Below are positions 22,557-32,339 of a stretch of DNA of 64,000 nt, one piece after another. Each line of letters begins with the position of its first letter. Within the stretch, counting starts at the first letter, position 1. A model generated the notes under the pieces. The model had not been told where the DNA came from and did not search any database. It saw only the letters and a program-made list of their open reading frames with translations. Origin of the DNA: Diprion similis. Lineage: Eukaryota; Arthropoda; Insecta; Hymenoptera; Diprionidae. A program made the translations under genes and the position numbers. The stretch spans positions 2,480,001 to 2,544,000 of the forward strand of contig NC_060118.1 in assembly GCF_021155765.1 (NCBI RefSeq), written 5' to 3'.

Positions 22557-22898
22557 TTTCTCGATTGGTGCCACCGTTCCAATCATCGAACCTGGTTGTT
22601 CCGTTGTTCCACCAGACAAAAGGTATCCGAGGGAATTTCTTCTGGTCATCGCCACCTTCTGAACATCAGTCGTGGCAAAATTGAAGAGCACGACACGCTA
22701 CAGATCATGGTGTTTGAATATTCCATCATTTTAGATCTATCGAGCCAATAGTAATGAGTTTTTTATTCAACAATTACTGCTAACTAATCTTACAGAGCAA
22801 TCATTCCGTGCACCATTGTAATCCAAGCGGTATTATTGGCCCGCATTATTTTTCAAATTTTATTTTCGGCAGTTTCAATATTTTATTTCTTACTCTCT
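22557..22898. other. Non-coding stretch, nothing identified
   Basis: Mixed sequence between the possible gene and the left TIR of the transposon; it would be the 3' UTR if that gene is real. No ORF or RNA gene is seen. Confidence 0.4.
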
Positions 22899-22902
22899 TG
22901 GT

Positions 22903-23435
22903 GAGCGGATCCACGTCACTTCACTCAAAAAAAAAACCTTCAAGTCACGGATTTTTGCGCCATTTGAAATATCCGTAGTACCATGTAAAAAAAAATACAA
23001 TTTCAAGGATTTTGAAATTTTTTCAAAAATGGCGGAGTTCGAGCTATGTAAAGTTTTGTATACCACTGTTGCACTGCTATGTTTGAAAATTCATATCTCC
23101 GAAAGTATACATCGGAGCGGATTGATCCTGCGATCATTCTGTTCGTAAAAGAATGCGCTTCGATAAAAAAAAAAACTTATTTGGAACAAAAAAATTTCTT
23201 TCACTATTTTTTTACCGTTTTTTTTTTTATTTCGCTGCCATTTCCGCGGGACTAACAACAATTCGTGGAGATAATTTTTTTCGGATATCTGTATCCTTCC
23301 TCTTCAACCCTATGAAAAAAAATTGATGGAGAAGCTACCAGGGCCGGAGAAATAAAATGAAACGTCTCGTCGCGCGTCACCGCACACACCGATCCACGTC
23401 AGCGCTACTCCCGCGAACTCGGTGTGTTGCGTATA
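22903..23435 (+). repeat. Left long terminal inverted repeat of the Sola-like element
   Basis: 533 bp, includes AT-rich tracts, TATACATCGGAGCGGATTGA and a GC-rich inner part (CACGTCAGCGCTACTCCCGC). Matches 26181-26717 in reverse complement; similarity ends at GTGTTGCGTATA. Confidence 0.85.
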
Positions 23436-23948
23436 TTATATACGACATAGTGGAATTAAATTTCATTTGATGCTCTTCCACTTACCCGGGCTATCCATTT
23501 TACGGAAATAGTTATTAACCACCCTAGCCCTTCAGTATCCGTCCACGGGTCATCCTTTCTCGGAGTTATACTGTATACCTGTTCTGAGAATTCCGGTACG
23601 GTTATGGTTCGTTGAGCACTCCTGTGCTGCAATTGGGTTTAATTCTATGTCACTCAGTTTGTGTTACATGACTGATAGATAATCTTGCAATATGTTGGTG
23701 GTTCTGAAAAGGGCCGATATTTTCAGCGATGATTCGCAGGATAACGCTTAGTAGCCAACCTCTATTTGAAATTAATTCATAATTTTCGTCGAATCAAATT
23801 TTTCTGATGCGGAAAAAAATTTTGTTTTGATGAGTTTATGAGACACTGGAATGACCGCATGTAATTTTAAAGTGCCACAAACTGTCAAGGCTTTATCGAA
23901 TCGATTTTGTAAAATAGATTCTTTCGCTTGATGTTCTGCAGACGTACA

Positions 23949-25820
23949 TTACGCAAAAGATATGCTCTGAAAATAAAAACCTGCCCAATTATACAGATCC
24001 AGCGGTGTTTGGATAGGATCGGAATTGCCAATGAGTTGTAAACTCGTACGTGAAGCTAATCTCTTAACAGTTCCACCAACACCATCACACGGCCCTTTTC
24101 CATGTGATGTAGCAAAAAAATGCCATTCGGCTTCGCATTGAAAGTCTTCGAAGTGATGTGTTATGTTTATGAAATTTTTTTTGTTCTTATATTGGGAAGC
24201 TGCTCCATCGGATTATTTATTATATAATAAATTATTTTCTCTATAGGAATCGAATTTTGAAACTTCTCTCTCATAAAGTTGATTAATTTTTTTTGAAATA
24301 AATGAACCGCGACTGTATTATGTTTCAGATGCTCTGAAATTATCACAAAACTGAAATGTCTCAACTGGTCGTCGGCGTAAATTTTATAGTAAACCACGAT
24401 TGGATGAATAGTCGCCTGATTATTGGTCCAGTGAAACCCTTGCGTGGGATCTTGTACAACAAATGCATAATTCTCAGCGAAATCGCATACTACTAAAAAT
24501 TCACCAACTTTCAAGTCGTCTTTCATCTTCTGCCAATAACTACTTTGCTGCTTAGCAATGAAATCATGTGCAACTAATTTTGACAATTGATCACTGAAAT
24601 TATCTATAAAATCCTCCGACTTTTTGGTGAGTGTCTCCAAAGACGTTCGATCCACTGATATCCACTGTTTATAAGTAACATCGTTGATGAAATTATTCGC
24701 AAAGGCTTCTTGCAACGATGTTTTGTGATACTTACACCGGGACAATTCGAGCATGCTCCTAAATGACACTGTGGCTGTGATGGATTGCAAGCGATTTGAG
24801 CTAAACAATGCTGGTAGGTCGGAAAATTCACAGCTCCTTTCTCAACTAAGTCGCTAATGTTTGCACCCATCATCATCAGCTTTACGTTCTGGTGATGGGT
24901 ACAAACACACACGGTATGTGTGCCACTCGGTCCTGCCAAAATAAATTCTTTCGGGCGCAATTCTGCAAATTTAGAAAAACCGTTTTTTTTTTTATCGGGA
25001 TAACGATGACGGAATAATCGATACAATTCTCTCAGATTATTCAACATCAGATGCTTCTCAACCGATATTCTTCACCATTTCTTTCAACGGTTATGCAGCT
25101 TCTTTGACCTGGATTTATGCGACTGACCTCCTCACTTCGATAAAATTCTACCACGAGTGATACAACTTGAGATGATATCGTCTTGCCAGGTCTCGGATTA
25201 GGTGAGGATAATATCCCTTTTTCTTCAGCTAACCTTTTTGCCGTGCGAGCCGTATGATTTGTAACGTTAAACTCTTTTTCGATTTTTCCCACACTCCAAC
25301 TCTTTAGAAGAGCAGTGAGAATGGTCAATCTGAATGCCTTATCATCTGTTTCCTTAAATCTATCTTTCAACTGAGTTAACCACTCGTTATAATCGGCACT
25401 CTCGCTATTCGTAGGTACACAGTCCGGAAAATATTGTTTTAATGCAGTTGAAAGTTTCGCGAATACCTCTACGTTTTCCGATACCGTTTTGATTTTCTTC
25501 GCGAGTATCGGTGATTCACCGAAACTTGTCAATGATGAATTAATAGCAGAGATTAAATTTGCTTTATCAACGTCAGGAAAATTAAGACATGAATTTCCGG
25601 ATTGACATTCACTTGATGACGATGTCGAACCAATTTCTGTGACGGTTTGCTTCGACGTACTGGGCACTGCATTGTCCTTCATCATCAGCCGACAACTATC
25701 ACAAATCAGACAACCGGGTGTGATTGATGTCACTTTATCGCACATCCACTGTGTTACCAGGCGAAAATTTTTCGAATGCCTTGGCAAGCCGAACGGATCA
25801 CAACACTGATTTGTTGGCAT
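23949..25820 (-). pseudogene. Transposase of the Sola-like element, frameshifted
   Basis: Reading minus: 25820-25047 holds an N-terminal cysteine cluster (GCLICDSC) and a helix-turn-helix-like stretch (SVGKIEKEFNVTNHTARTAK). 25047-24604 continues in another frame with GFSKFAELRPKEF and HTVCVCTHHQNVK. 24808-24167 follows in a third frame with an acidic motif VVCDFAENYAF and the FHWTNNQATIHPIVVYYK block. Around 24215 a further shift leads to a C-terminal stretch reading SDGAASQYKN and FATSHGKGPCDGVGG, ending at a TAA at 23949-23951. The D in CDFAEN and in SDGA are candidate catalytic residues. At least three frameshifts make it non-functional. Similar uncharacterised proteins are common in insects and cnidarians. 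Confidence 0.75.
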
Positions 25821-26180
25821 TTCGATAACGAAAGAGTTGTTGACCGTTCAATTGCGAGTGTGTCCTAAGACTGAGGTAATTACGGAATTGCTGAGCCTTT
25901 TATTTCGAATCAGTTCACAACATGCCCTTGAGTAGGTGCAGGTAACGTGGTGCTATTGTTGCACCTGGTCTGTGAGGCAGAAAAAGAATTAACCTAATCC
26001 TCACACGCGGGTCATGCACAAAGGACTAATTTTACCTGGATCGACTGTACCGGTCCGCTTGAGCCGTACGAAACAATCGATTCTTCGAAACCTATAGTCC
26101 TTCCTGTCATAAACAATGATGGTTTAATAATTTCCCTTTTCAAAACTACCTATTAGATTCAGGGATGGAATCCCGATACC

Positions 26181-26717
26181 TATACGCAACACACGGAGTT
26201 CGCGGGAGTAGCGCTGACGTGGATCGGCGTGCGCGGTGACGCGCGACGAGACGTTTCATTTTTTTTTCTCCGGCCCTGGTAACTTCTCCATCAATTTTTT
26301 TTTTTAGGATTGAAGAGAAAGGATATAGGTATCCGAAAAAAATTATCTCCACGAATTGTTGTTAGTCCCGCGGAAATGGCAGCGAAATAAAAAAAAAAAA
26401 ACGGTAAAAAAATAGTGAAAGAAATTTTTTTGTTTCAAATAAATTTTTTTTTTTTTATCGAAGCGCATTCTTTTACGAACAGAATGATCGCAGGATCAGT
26501 CCGCTCCGATGTATACTTTCGGAGATATGAATTTTCAAACATAGCAGTGCAACAGTGGTATACAAAACTTTACATAGCTCGAACTCCGCCATTTTTTAAA
26601 AAGTTTCAAAATCCTTGAAATTGTATTTTTTTTCACATAGTACTACGGATATTTCAAATGGCGCAACGATCCGTGACTTAACGGTTTTTTTTTGAGTGAA
26701 GTGACGTGGATCTGCTC
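26181..26717 (-). repeat. Right long terminal inverted repeat of the Sola-like element
   Basis: 537-bp inverted counterpart of 22903-23435, with small indels in homopolymer runs and a few substitutions. It ends GATCTGCTC before the TGGT duplication. Confidence 0.85.
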
Positions 26718-26721
26718 TGGT

Positions 26722-27734
26722 ATTCAATTCAGATGAATAGTGTTTCAAGTGTTGAATCAGATTCCAGGGATGAATTTTGATGTGTAAGCTGAACCAATCT
26801 CAATCTAAAAATGTTGGATAACTTCAATTGAAAATGTCTTTAAAGTCAATATCAATCGACAGTATCATCTGACTAGCTAGTTGCAGCTATCATCCGTGCT
26901 TGAGCCTCGTTCAACCCCAGCAAGGTCTAAGGAATTGATTCACTTACTAGTACACGTAACAAATGATCACTTTGTCCACAATAGGACTTAGGTTTAAGTA
27001 AATATTTTCATGAACTTCGTTTAAAATTAGATATTCATTTGTTTCAAAGGAACAAGGGGTACAATCTTGAATCCGATAAGTCAATATTTTCATATGAATG
27101 TTCTGAACATGACTCTAAACCATGATTATTCTTAAGTTAATTGTGACACTGAGGCACATTTTGAAAATGTTGATTTTTAACTTATGTCGCAGAATGTTTC
27201 TGAGTTTCACTCTTCGGATTAGATTTTTTTAGATTAGATTTGAAATTGAAAGAAACCGTGAGATCTACAACTTCCTTTTCCAACCAACAAAAGTGGCCGA
27301 TGATCTCTGCATGTGTCACGAATTGAATGGGAAGAGAAGACATCAGCGAACAGCAGAGATGCTATTATTTTGGCTGTATTTTCTGTTGAAAGAAAAAAAT
27401 TTCATTGTTATTCTTAATGTATGAAGTAATGAAAATGATTGAATAAATTGTCCCCACCTACCTGCTTCGTTTCTTCCAAGCACCCAACATTTGAACAGAT
27501 TTCTTGTTTCAATCGAATAGGACGAATTTTCAAAGAGCATCAGCATTAAATTCCGACCATTCTTTGAACAATCAATTTACAATAACAAATGCTTCCAAAG
27601 CCTTTCCGAGTGACTATCTCAATTACCTGAGATTCTAACCTCAAAAATGCATGTGAACTACATCGCCGACAGAAACAGAGTTTGACAGCAGGGTCTCGGG
27701 GTGGCCAGACTGCACGGACGGCGGATTTAAATTC
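26722..27734. other. AT-rich non-coding DNA, nothing identified
   Basis: Small minus-strand frames (27343-27546, 27546-27791) have no domains. A donor-like CAGGTAATT on the minus strand near 27625 follows the NRF-1-like site of the repeat at 27735, but no convincing exon structure emerges. Confidence 0.4.
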
Positions 27735-27779
27735 GCGCATGCGCAGTTCCTGTTTAATTCCTAGAGATGGTCCCGGTAT
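27735..27779. repeat. Inverted dispersed repeat, copy 2 (with NRF-1-like palindrome)
   Basis: GCGCATGCGCAGTTCCTGTT, then TAATTCCTAGAGATGGTCCC and GGTA is the reverse complement of 21622-21657 apart from a few mismatches. It abuts the truncated 5' LTR of the Copia element. Confidence 0.55.
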
Positions 27780-27873
27780 GTGTTTCAACACGTGTAACGG
27801 TTATAAAACCCATAATAAATACTAATCATAAAATATCGTGATGATCCTGAATTTCATTAAACACTTTCCAACA
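27780..27873 (+). repeat. 5' LTR of the Copia element, truncated
   Basis: Matches the last 94 bp of the 3' LTR, including ACGTGTAACGGTTATAAAAC and ATTAAACACTTTCCAACA, with a few differences. The first ~130 bp of a full LTR are missing and the unrelated inverted repeat at 27735-27779 lies there instead. Confidence 0.85.
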
Positions 27874-27887
27874 GGTTATGGGCCCAA
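27874..27887 (+). promoter_or_regulatory. Copia primer-binding site (internal initiator tRNA-Met)
   Basis: GGTTATGGGCCCAA follows the LTR end directly. It complements the anticodon arm of initiator tRNA-Met rather than its 3' end, the half-tRNA priming known for Copia-type elements. There is no TGG start as in normal priming. Confidence 0.8.
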
Positions 27888-27963
27888 GAGTTGTATTTTG
27901 ATAAATGGATAAATTATCTTATGTGAATCGTTGTTGTGTGTCTGTGTTGCTTGCAACTTAAAA

Positions 27964-28361
27964 ATGAGTAATGCAAGTAGATCACATGGCGGGATCACAG
28001 CCCTGCAAGGTTACGAAAAACTGGAAGGTCGTTTTGCTCAACAAAGTCAGAGAATTTCGAAACGATGGAAAAGTACGTTAGCGAGGTATTATCGATTGCT
28101 CAAAAGCTTGCAGCAATGAACAAACCCATGGACGATGAATTGATAGGAGCAATGCTATTACAAGGTTCACCCGCAAAGTTTTACCCGATGGTCGTGGCGC
28201 TTGAAAGTTCTGGGACTGTGTTAACTAGTTATTTCATAAAGTGCAAACTGATGAAGGACAATAAATGGAATAAGGACAAGGTAGGTGATGCTGCACTTAT
28301 TGCTCGAGGTACTAAACCACCTGTAAAAGCGAAGAAAAAGAAACCTATTTGTTGGACTTGA
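27964..28361 (+). pseudogene. Copia Gag remnant
   Basis: 27964-28119 opens as MSNASRSHGG and, in a second frame, 28065-28361 reads the C-terminal part of a UBN2-type Copia Gag (KLAAMNKPMDDELIGAMLLQ, then FYPMVVALESSG and a basic tail KPPVKAKKKKP). The protein is far shorter than typical Copia Gag and frameshifted; the region between the start and the UBN2 core is largely deleted. The zinc knuckle after the basic tail is cut short (CWT then stop). Confidence 0.7.
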
Positions 28362-28962
28362 AAACCAATACAGGATCGGAGGCTGTATCATCGGCAGAGA
28401 AGACTGAAACTCAGGGGCACTTTAAGGATCGAGCGTTACTAACGGCGTTAGGAGTGGTAACTCGAACAAGTGATTGGTATATTGACTCCGGTGCGACCGC
28501 CCACATGTCATCAAAAAAGGACTGGCTTATAGGTTATAATGATAACTGTCAGAATGGTCTTGAGGTAACAGTTGCAAACAATGAAAAATTGTATACTCAG
28601 GGTATCGGAAATGTAAAAGTAAGTTTTGAAACAGAATCAAGTATCAAATCTCTATCAGAGGTTTTATATGTACCTAAACTGAATGCAAATCTACTCTCAG
28701 TGAGCAAACTTGTGAATAAGGGTTTTGTGGTTGTATTCAATAGTTTGGGTCGCAAAATTATTGATGAAAACAATTGTGCAATAAAGGGAAAAATCGAGGC
28801 AACTGCTTCAAAAATTGATGGTATTTATCGTTCTGATATCAAGTCTATGCAAGCAAGTCTTAGTATGGTAACTGACCAAGCAACATGGCAAGAGAGGTTA
28901 GGACATTTAAATACTAAAAGTATGAATACATTGAAAAATTCTTCGGCAACTGGCAGAGATTA
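28349..28962 (+). pseudogene. Copia protease and pre-integrase domain
   Basis: The aspartic protease active site is WYIDSGATAHMS (DSGAT from residue 46). VLYVPKLNANLLSVSKL is the conserved Copia block after it, and WQERLGHLN (about residue 181) is the GAG-pre-integrase zinc-finger region. The frame then runs into the inserted LTR sequence, so the integrase catalytic core is absent and the remaining codons to 29167 are not Copia. Confidence 0.85.
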
Positions 28963-29547
28963 CGCTGAAGTTGAAGACGAAAGACCCTGTGTCCCTGTCT
29001 ACGTGGAAAACAAAGCAGATCGACGTTTCCGAAGACAGAAGCTACGAGGGCAAGAGGGTTCCACGGCCCGCCGGCACGAAGCTATTTCCACCGTTCTTCT
29101 TCTGGGCGCCAGGTCGAGTGCGATTTTACCTACCCAGCCTCGAACCAAACTGAGAAATGCCGGCTAACCCCCGGAGACTCTCGGCCCGAGGGTTGTGTGT
29201 CCGCGGACTGAAGCACGGCTACCGCAGCGAGTTTTTGTGACAATCTCAAGGAAGTCGGGTGTAGGAGAGGGTCATCAAATAATTATGGGAGGCGACTGTG
29301 TGTGGTTAAACAAATAACATTTATTACCTTGGCAGATCTTAACTTCCTCACAACTATCCGGCTCGAAGGCACTCGCACACTTACTCACTGTACACAGAAA
29401 AGCGGACACTCAACTCACGCGTGATGATGCGTATCGCGGTACTGGGCTGACTGCCGGTCAGAGGTGGCTCGCAGGCCTGGCCCCTCCCGGGCCTCCGGCC
29501 CTTCAGGGGTACGCGACAATAGTCGCTGAAGCGCTTCGCGCGCCACA
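28963..29547 (-). mobile_element. Antisense Gypsy LTR and leader fragment inside Copia
   Basis: Read on the minus strand the segment begins TGTGGCGCGCGAAGCG at 29547, contains a polyadenylation-type AATAAA (near 29305-29320) and reaches a primer-binding-like TGGCGCCCAGAAG at about 29113-29101. That is LTR then leader order. Depending on where the LTR ends (TGTCACA near 29236, or just before the binding site), the LTR is about 312 or 430 bp. It is GC-rich compared with Copia and replaces the integrase region. No matching second LTR is seen in the window. Confidence 0.6.
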
Positions 29548-29616
29548 GTAAACAATGAGTCTAAACCTGAGGCTAAAGAATACGTTCTACTACCATTAAT
29601 TGAAGGTGATGAAGAA

Positions 29617-31356
29617 GTGCCTGAAGAACCAATACAACAAGAAAATTCTGAAATTAATGAAAATGATTTTGAAGTTCGACCAGACAATCCACAGAATGAT
29701 ATAATTCAAATCCCAGATGAACCTGTAGTAGAAGAAGGCAGACGATATCCATTAAGAGGGAGACATCAGAGAAACTTCGATGATTATCATCTCTGTCTGG
29801 CAATAGATCAACCTATAGAACCTGCATCTGTCGAGCAAGCATTGGGCGGAACTGAAAAAGACAAATGGAAGTCAGCTATGGAGGAAGAACTAAAATCATT
29901 TGAAGAAAATTATGCTTGGGCTTTAGTAAATAAGCCTGTAGACAAGACCATTGTTAAACGTAAATGGGTTTTTAAATTGAAAAAGGACACAGGAAGAAAA
30001 ATTGTTCGTTATACGGCTAGGTTGGTAGCCAAGGGTTGTTCTCAACGTAATGGCATAGACTATGATGAAACCTTTGCACCGGTTTTTCGTCATTCGAATA
30101 TGAGATTACTTTTTAGTATGGCAGCTGAACAAGAATTGCTTGTCCATCATCTATATGTAACAACTGCTTTCTTGAATGGAGATCTTAAAAATGAAACCTA
30201 CATGAGTCAGCCGCAAGGATTCATCACTGATAAAAATAAAGTATGCTTACTAAATAAAGCTGCGTATGGCCTAAAGCAAGCTTCACGAGTTTGGAAAGAA
30301 AAAGATGATTCAGTTTTAATAAATTTAGGTTTTAGCAAGTCAAATCATGAATTGTGTGTCTATTTCAAGAAAGCCAAAAACTTGATATTGATCATAGCAC
30401 TATATGTCGATGATTTCTTCATATTCTCAAATGATGAACTACACATAAACTCTCTAAGAATGGAACTAAAAGCTGAATTCAAGATCAAAGATTTGGGTGA
30501 AGCTGTTAAATATTTAGGAATCAGAATTAAGAGGGATCATAAAAACAAAGACATAAGACTGGATCAGACACAATATATTGAAGAAGTGTTGATCAAGTTT
30601 GCCATGCAAGATTCAAAGCCAGTATCAAGTCCTATCATACATGGTTCAATAGTTACAAATGATCTGAACGAAAACAGAAAAAATATTAATATTCTTTATC
30701 AGCAAGCAATAGGTTCCCTATTGTATCTTTCAGTCTGCACTATACCTGACATAGCATATACCACGAACTATCTAAATCAATTGAACGATAAGTACACTAA
30801 AAACTATTGGCAAGATGTTAAAAGAATCATGAGATATCTAAGACTTACAAAAGATAAGGGTATATTTAAACAAACTAAAAGCGATATAGAAGGTTTTGTA
30901 GACGCTGACTGGGGCAATGATATCTCAGACAGAAAACCTGTAACAGATTTTGTGTTTGAACATACAGGAGCGGTAGTAAGCTGGGAAAGTAAAAAACAGA
31001 AAATTACGGCTCTTTCTAATACGGAATTCCAATATGTTGCAATCACTTGCGCTGTAAAGGAAGCAATTTTTCTAAAAAGATTTATGTGTGAGCTCATTGG
31101 TAGAGATGCGCCGATTAAGTTGTATAATGATAACCAAAGTGCACAAAAGATTGCTGAAAATCCAGTGCATCACAATCGTATAAAATACATTGACATTAGG
31201 TATCATTTTATAACACAAGCTGTAGAGGAAGGTTAAATTACATTGTTATATATGCCAACTGAACGAATGCTGGCGGATTCACTTACAAAAGGTTTACCGG
31301 GTCCTAAGCACCTGTTCTGTACAAAAGAAATGGGAGTTGCAAAAATATATGCATAA
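29617..31356 (+). pseudogene. Copia reverse transcriptase and RNase H
   Basis: 539 codons are open to a TAA at 31234-31236, then the same frame continues through MPTERMLADSLTKGLPG to a TAA near 31354-31356, so the first TAA is one nonsense mutation (probably CAA to TAA). RT blocks are WVFKLKKD, ARLVAKGCSQ, YVTTAFLNGDL, AAYGLKQASRVW and YVDD (residues 263-266). In VKTAFLNG-type Copia motifs the residue before V is the first catalytic Asp; here it is Tyr (codon TAT at 30154). RNase H has FVDADWGND and ALSNTEFQY. The protein would be inactive in polymerisation even without the stop. Confidence 0.9.
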
Positions 31357-31438
31357 ATGTATTTGAACTTAAGATATACTGTAATGTTTCATTTATGTAC
31401 AACAAAAAGACTGAGAGTCCAGTAAGATTAAGGGGGAG

Positions 31439-31665
31439 TGTTGAAGGTAAACTAACTATCCTGAGTATGAATTGGGGTTTCCCATCTTGATATATATGGT
31501 CCATATTTGTGTGTTCCTAAATAGCTTTTTCCGGTTTCCTGTTTCTTTTTTTCGCCACCATGTTTTTCTATGTGTTGACACACGTGTAACGGTTATAAAA
31601 CCCATAATAAATACTAATCATAAAATATCATGGTAATCCTGAGTGTTATTAAACACTTTCCAACA
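31439..31665 (+). repeat. 3' LTR of the Copia element
   Basis: 227 bp from TGTTGAAGGTAAAC to CTTTCCAACA, just after the polypurine tract AAGGGGGAG. It carries a TATA-like TTGATATATATGG and the shared block GGTTATAAAACCCATAATAA. Confidence 0.85.
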
Positions 31666-31972
31666 GATAATGTTATCGAGTTTGACGAGGTCCGATCTCC
31701 AACAGAATTTGTCGAAGTCGATCTGTTTTGCTCGGAGGTAATACCCAACTCTCCAATTTTGCTAACGGCAGCCAATGAGGAGACGACAGTTGTAGGTACT
31801 AGCAAATCCTTACGTGTTTCGCCCAGAACCGACAGTAACGTAGTAAAAGATCATGTTGCAATTCGAAAGGATAGTGGATCAATTCAAAATCTAATCAAGT
31901 CTCCATTCGAGTTAGCCGGCAGAAGAATAGTGGATATAAATCACTTCCTGAGCAGTATCAAGAATAGTATAT

Positions 31973-32073
31973 TGTGTAGCTAGTGTCTGAAGCAGGCGAT
32001 ATCCGACGAGTGTGAAACAGGCGGGCGCTGCAATCACGCGAGGCAGGTATCGCCTCCACGCACTAGCTACACA
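31973..32073. mobile_element. 101-bp foldback MITE
   Basis: Begins TGTGTAGCTAGTG and ends CACTAGCTACACA, a perfect 13-bp inverted repeat; inner parts AGGCGATA and TATCGCCT also pair, so it can fold into a long hairpin. It interrupts the Mutator-like frame after IKN. Confidence 0.75.
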
Positions 32074-32098
32074 CGTTATTTTTTGTATCACATGCATA

Positions 32099-32339
32099 GG
32101 AAAGTGTTATTTGAGAGGCAAACCAAAGGCCGGTCTGCAGTGGAAAATAAAGTATATCGAATGCGCGCATGGCCGCGAATCTTCCACAGCGGAAAATAGA
32201 GCATAGCGAATGTGCGCATGCGCCACGAATCTTCTACAGCGGAAAATAGAGCATATCGAATGTGCGCATGCGCTAACTCTGTTATTCAGGAATAAGGTAC
32301 TTTGCGCACGCTAGGTAAGCTTCGAAAATAACACTTTCC
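32099..32339. mobile_element. 241-bp MITE with internal 50-bp tandem repeats
   Basis: 14-bp inverted ends GGAAAGTGTTATTT (32099-32112) and AAATAACACTTTCC (32326-32339). The interior holds about three copies of a 50-bp unit (32128-32172, 32173-32222, 32223-32272) with CGAATCTTC(C/T)ACAGCGG, AAAATAGAGCATA and an NRF-1-like TGCGCATGCGC. No clear target duplication. Confidence 0.65.

Larger units (their letters stand above)
22903..26717 (-). mobile_element. DNA transposon with ~535-bp TIRs, Sola-like
   Basis: Left TIR 22903-23435 and right TIR 26181-26717 are inverted copies with only scattered differences. Both begin GAGC(G/A)GATCCACGTCACTT from the outside. The flanks are TGGT (22899-22902) and TGGT (26718-26721), a 4-bp target duplication. 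A transposase gene fills the interior on the minus strand. Four-base duplications are characteristic of Sola and a few other superfamilies; the Sola label is inference from that length and the protein type, not a search result. Confidence 0.8.
27780..31665 (+). mobile_element. Copia-type LTR retrotransposon, truncated and interrupted
   Basis: The 3' LTR is complete (31439-31665, TGTTGAAGG...CCAACA) and preceded by a polypurine tract AAGGGGGAG. The 5' LTR keeps only its last ~94 bp. Between them are gag, protease, RT and RNase H in Copia order, but the integrase region between about 28960 and 29548 is replaced by antisense Gypsy LTR sequence. Stops and a catalytic substitution show it is dead. 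Confidence 0.9.

Noticed and set aside
29415..29687. Minus-strand frame over the Copia insert as a gene
   Set aside because: It spans the junction of LTR and Copia sequence and has no domain.
32173..32273. CRISPR-like array from the 50-bp repeats
   Set aside because: Units are contiguous with no spacers, inside a MITE with inverted ends, in evidently eukaryotic DNA.
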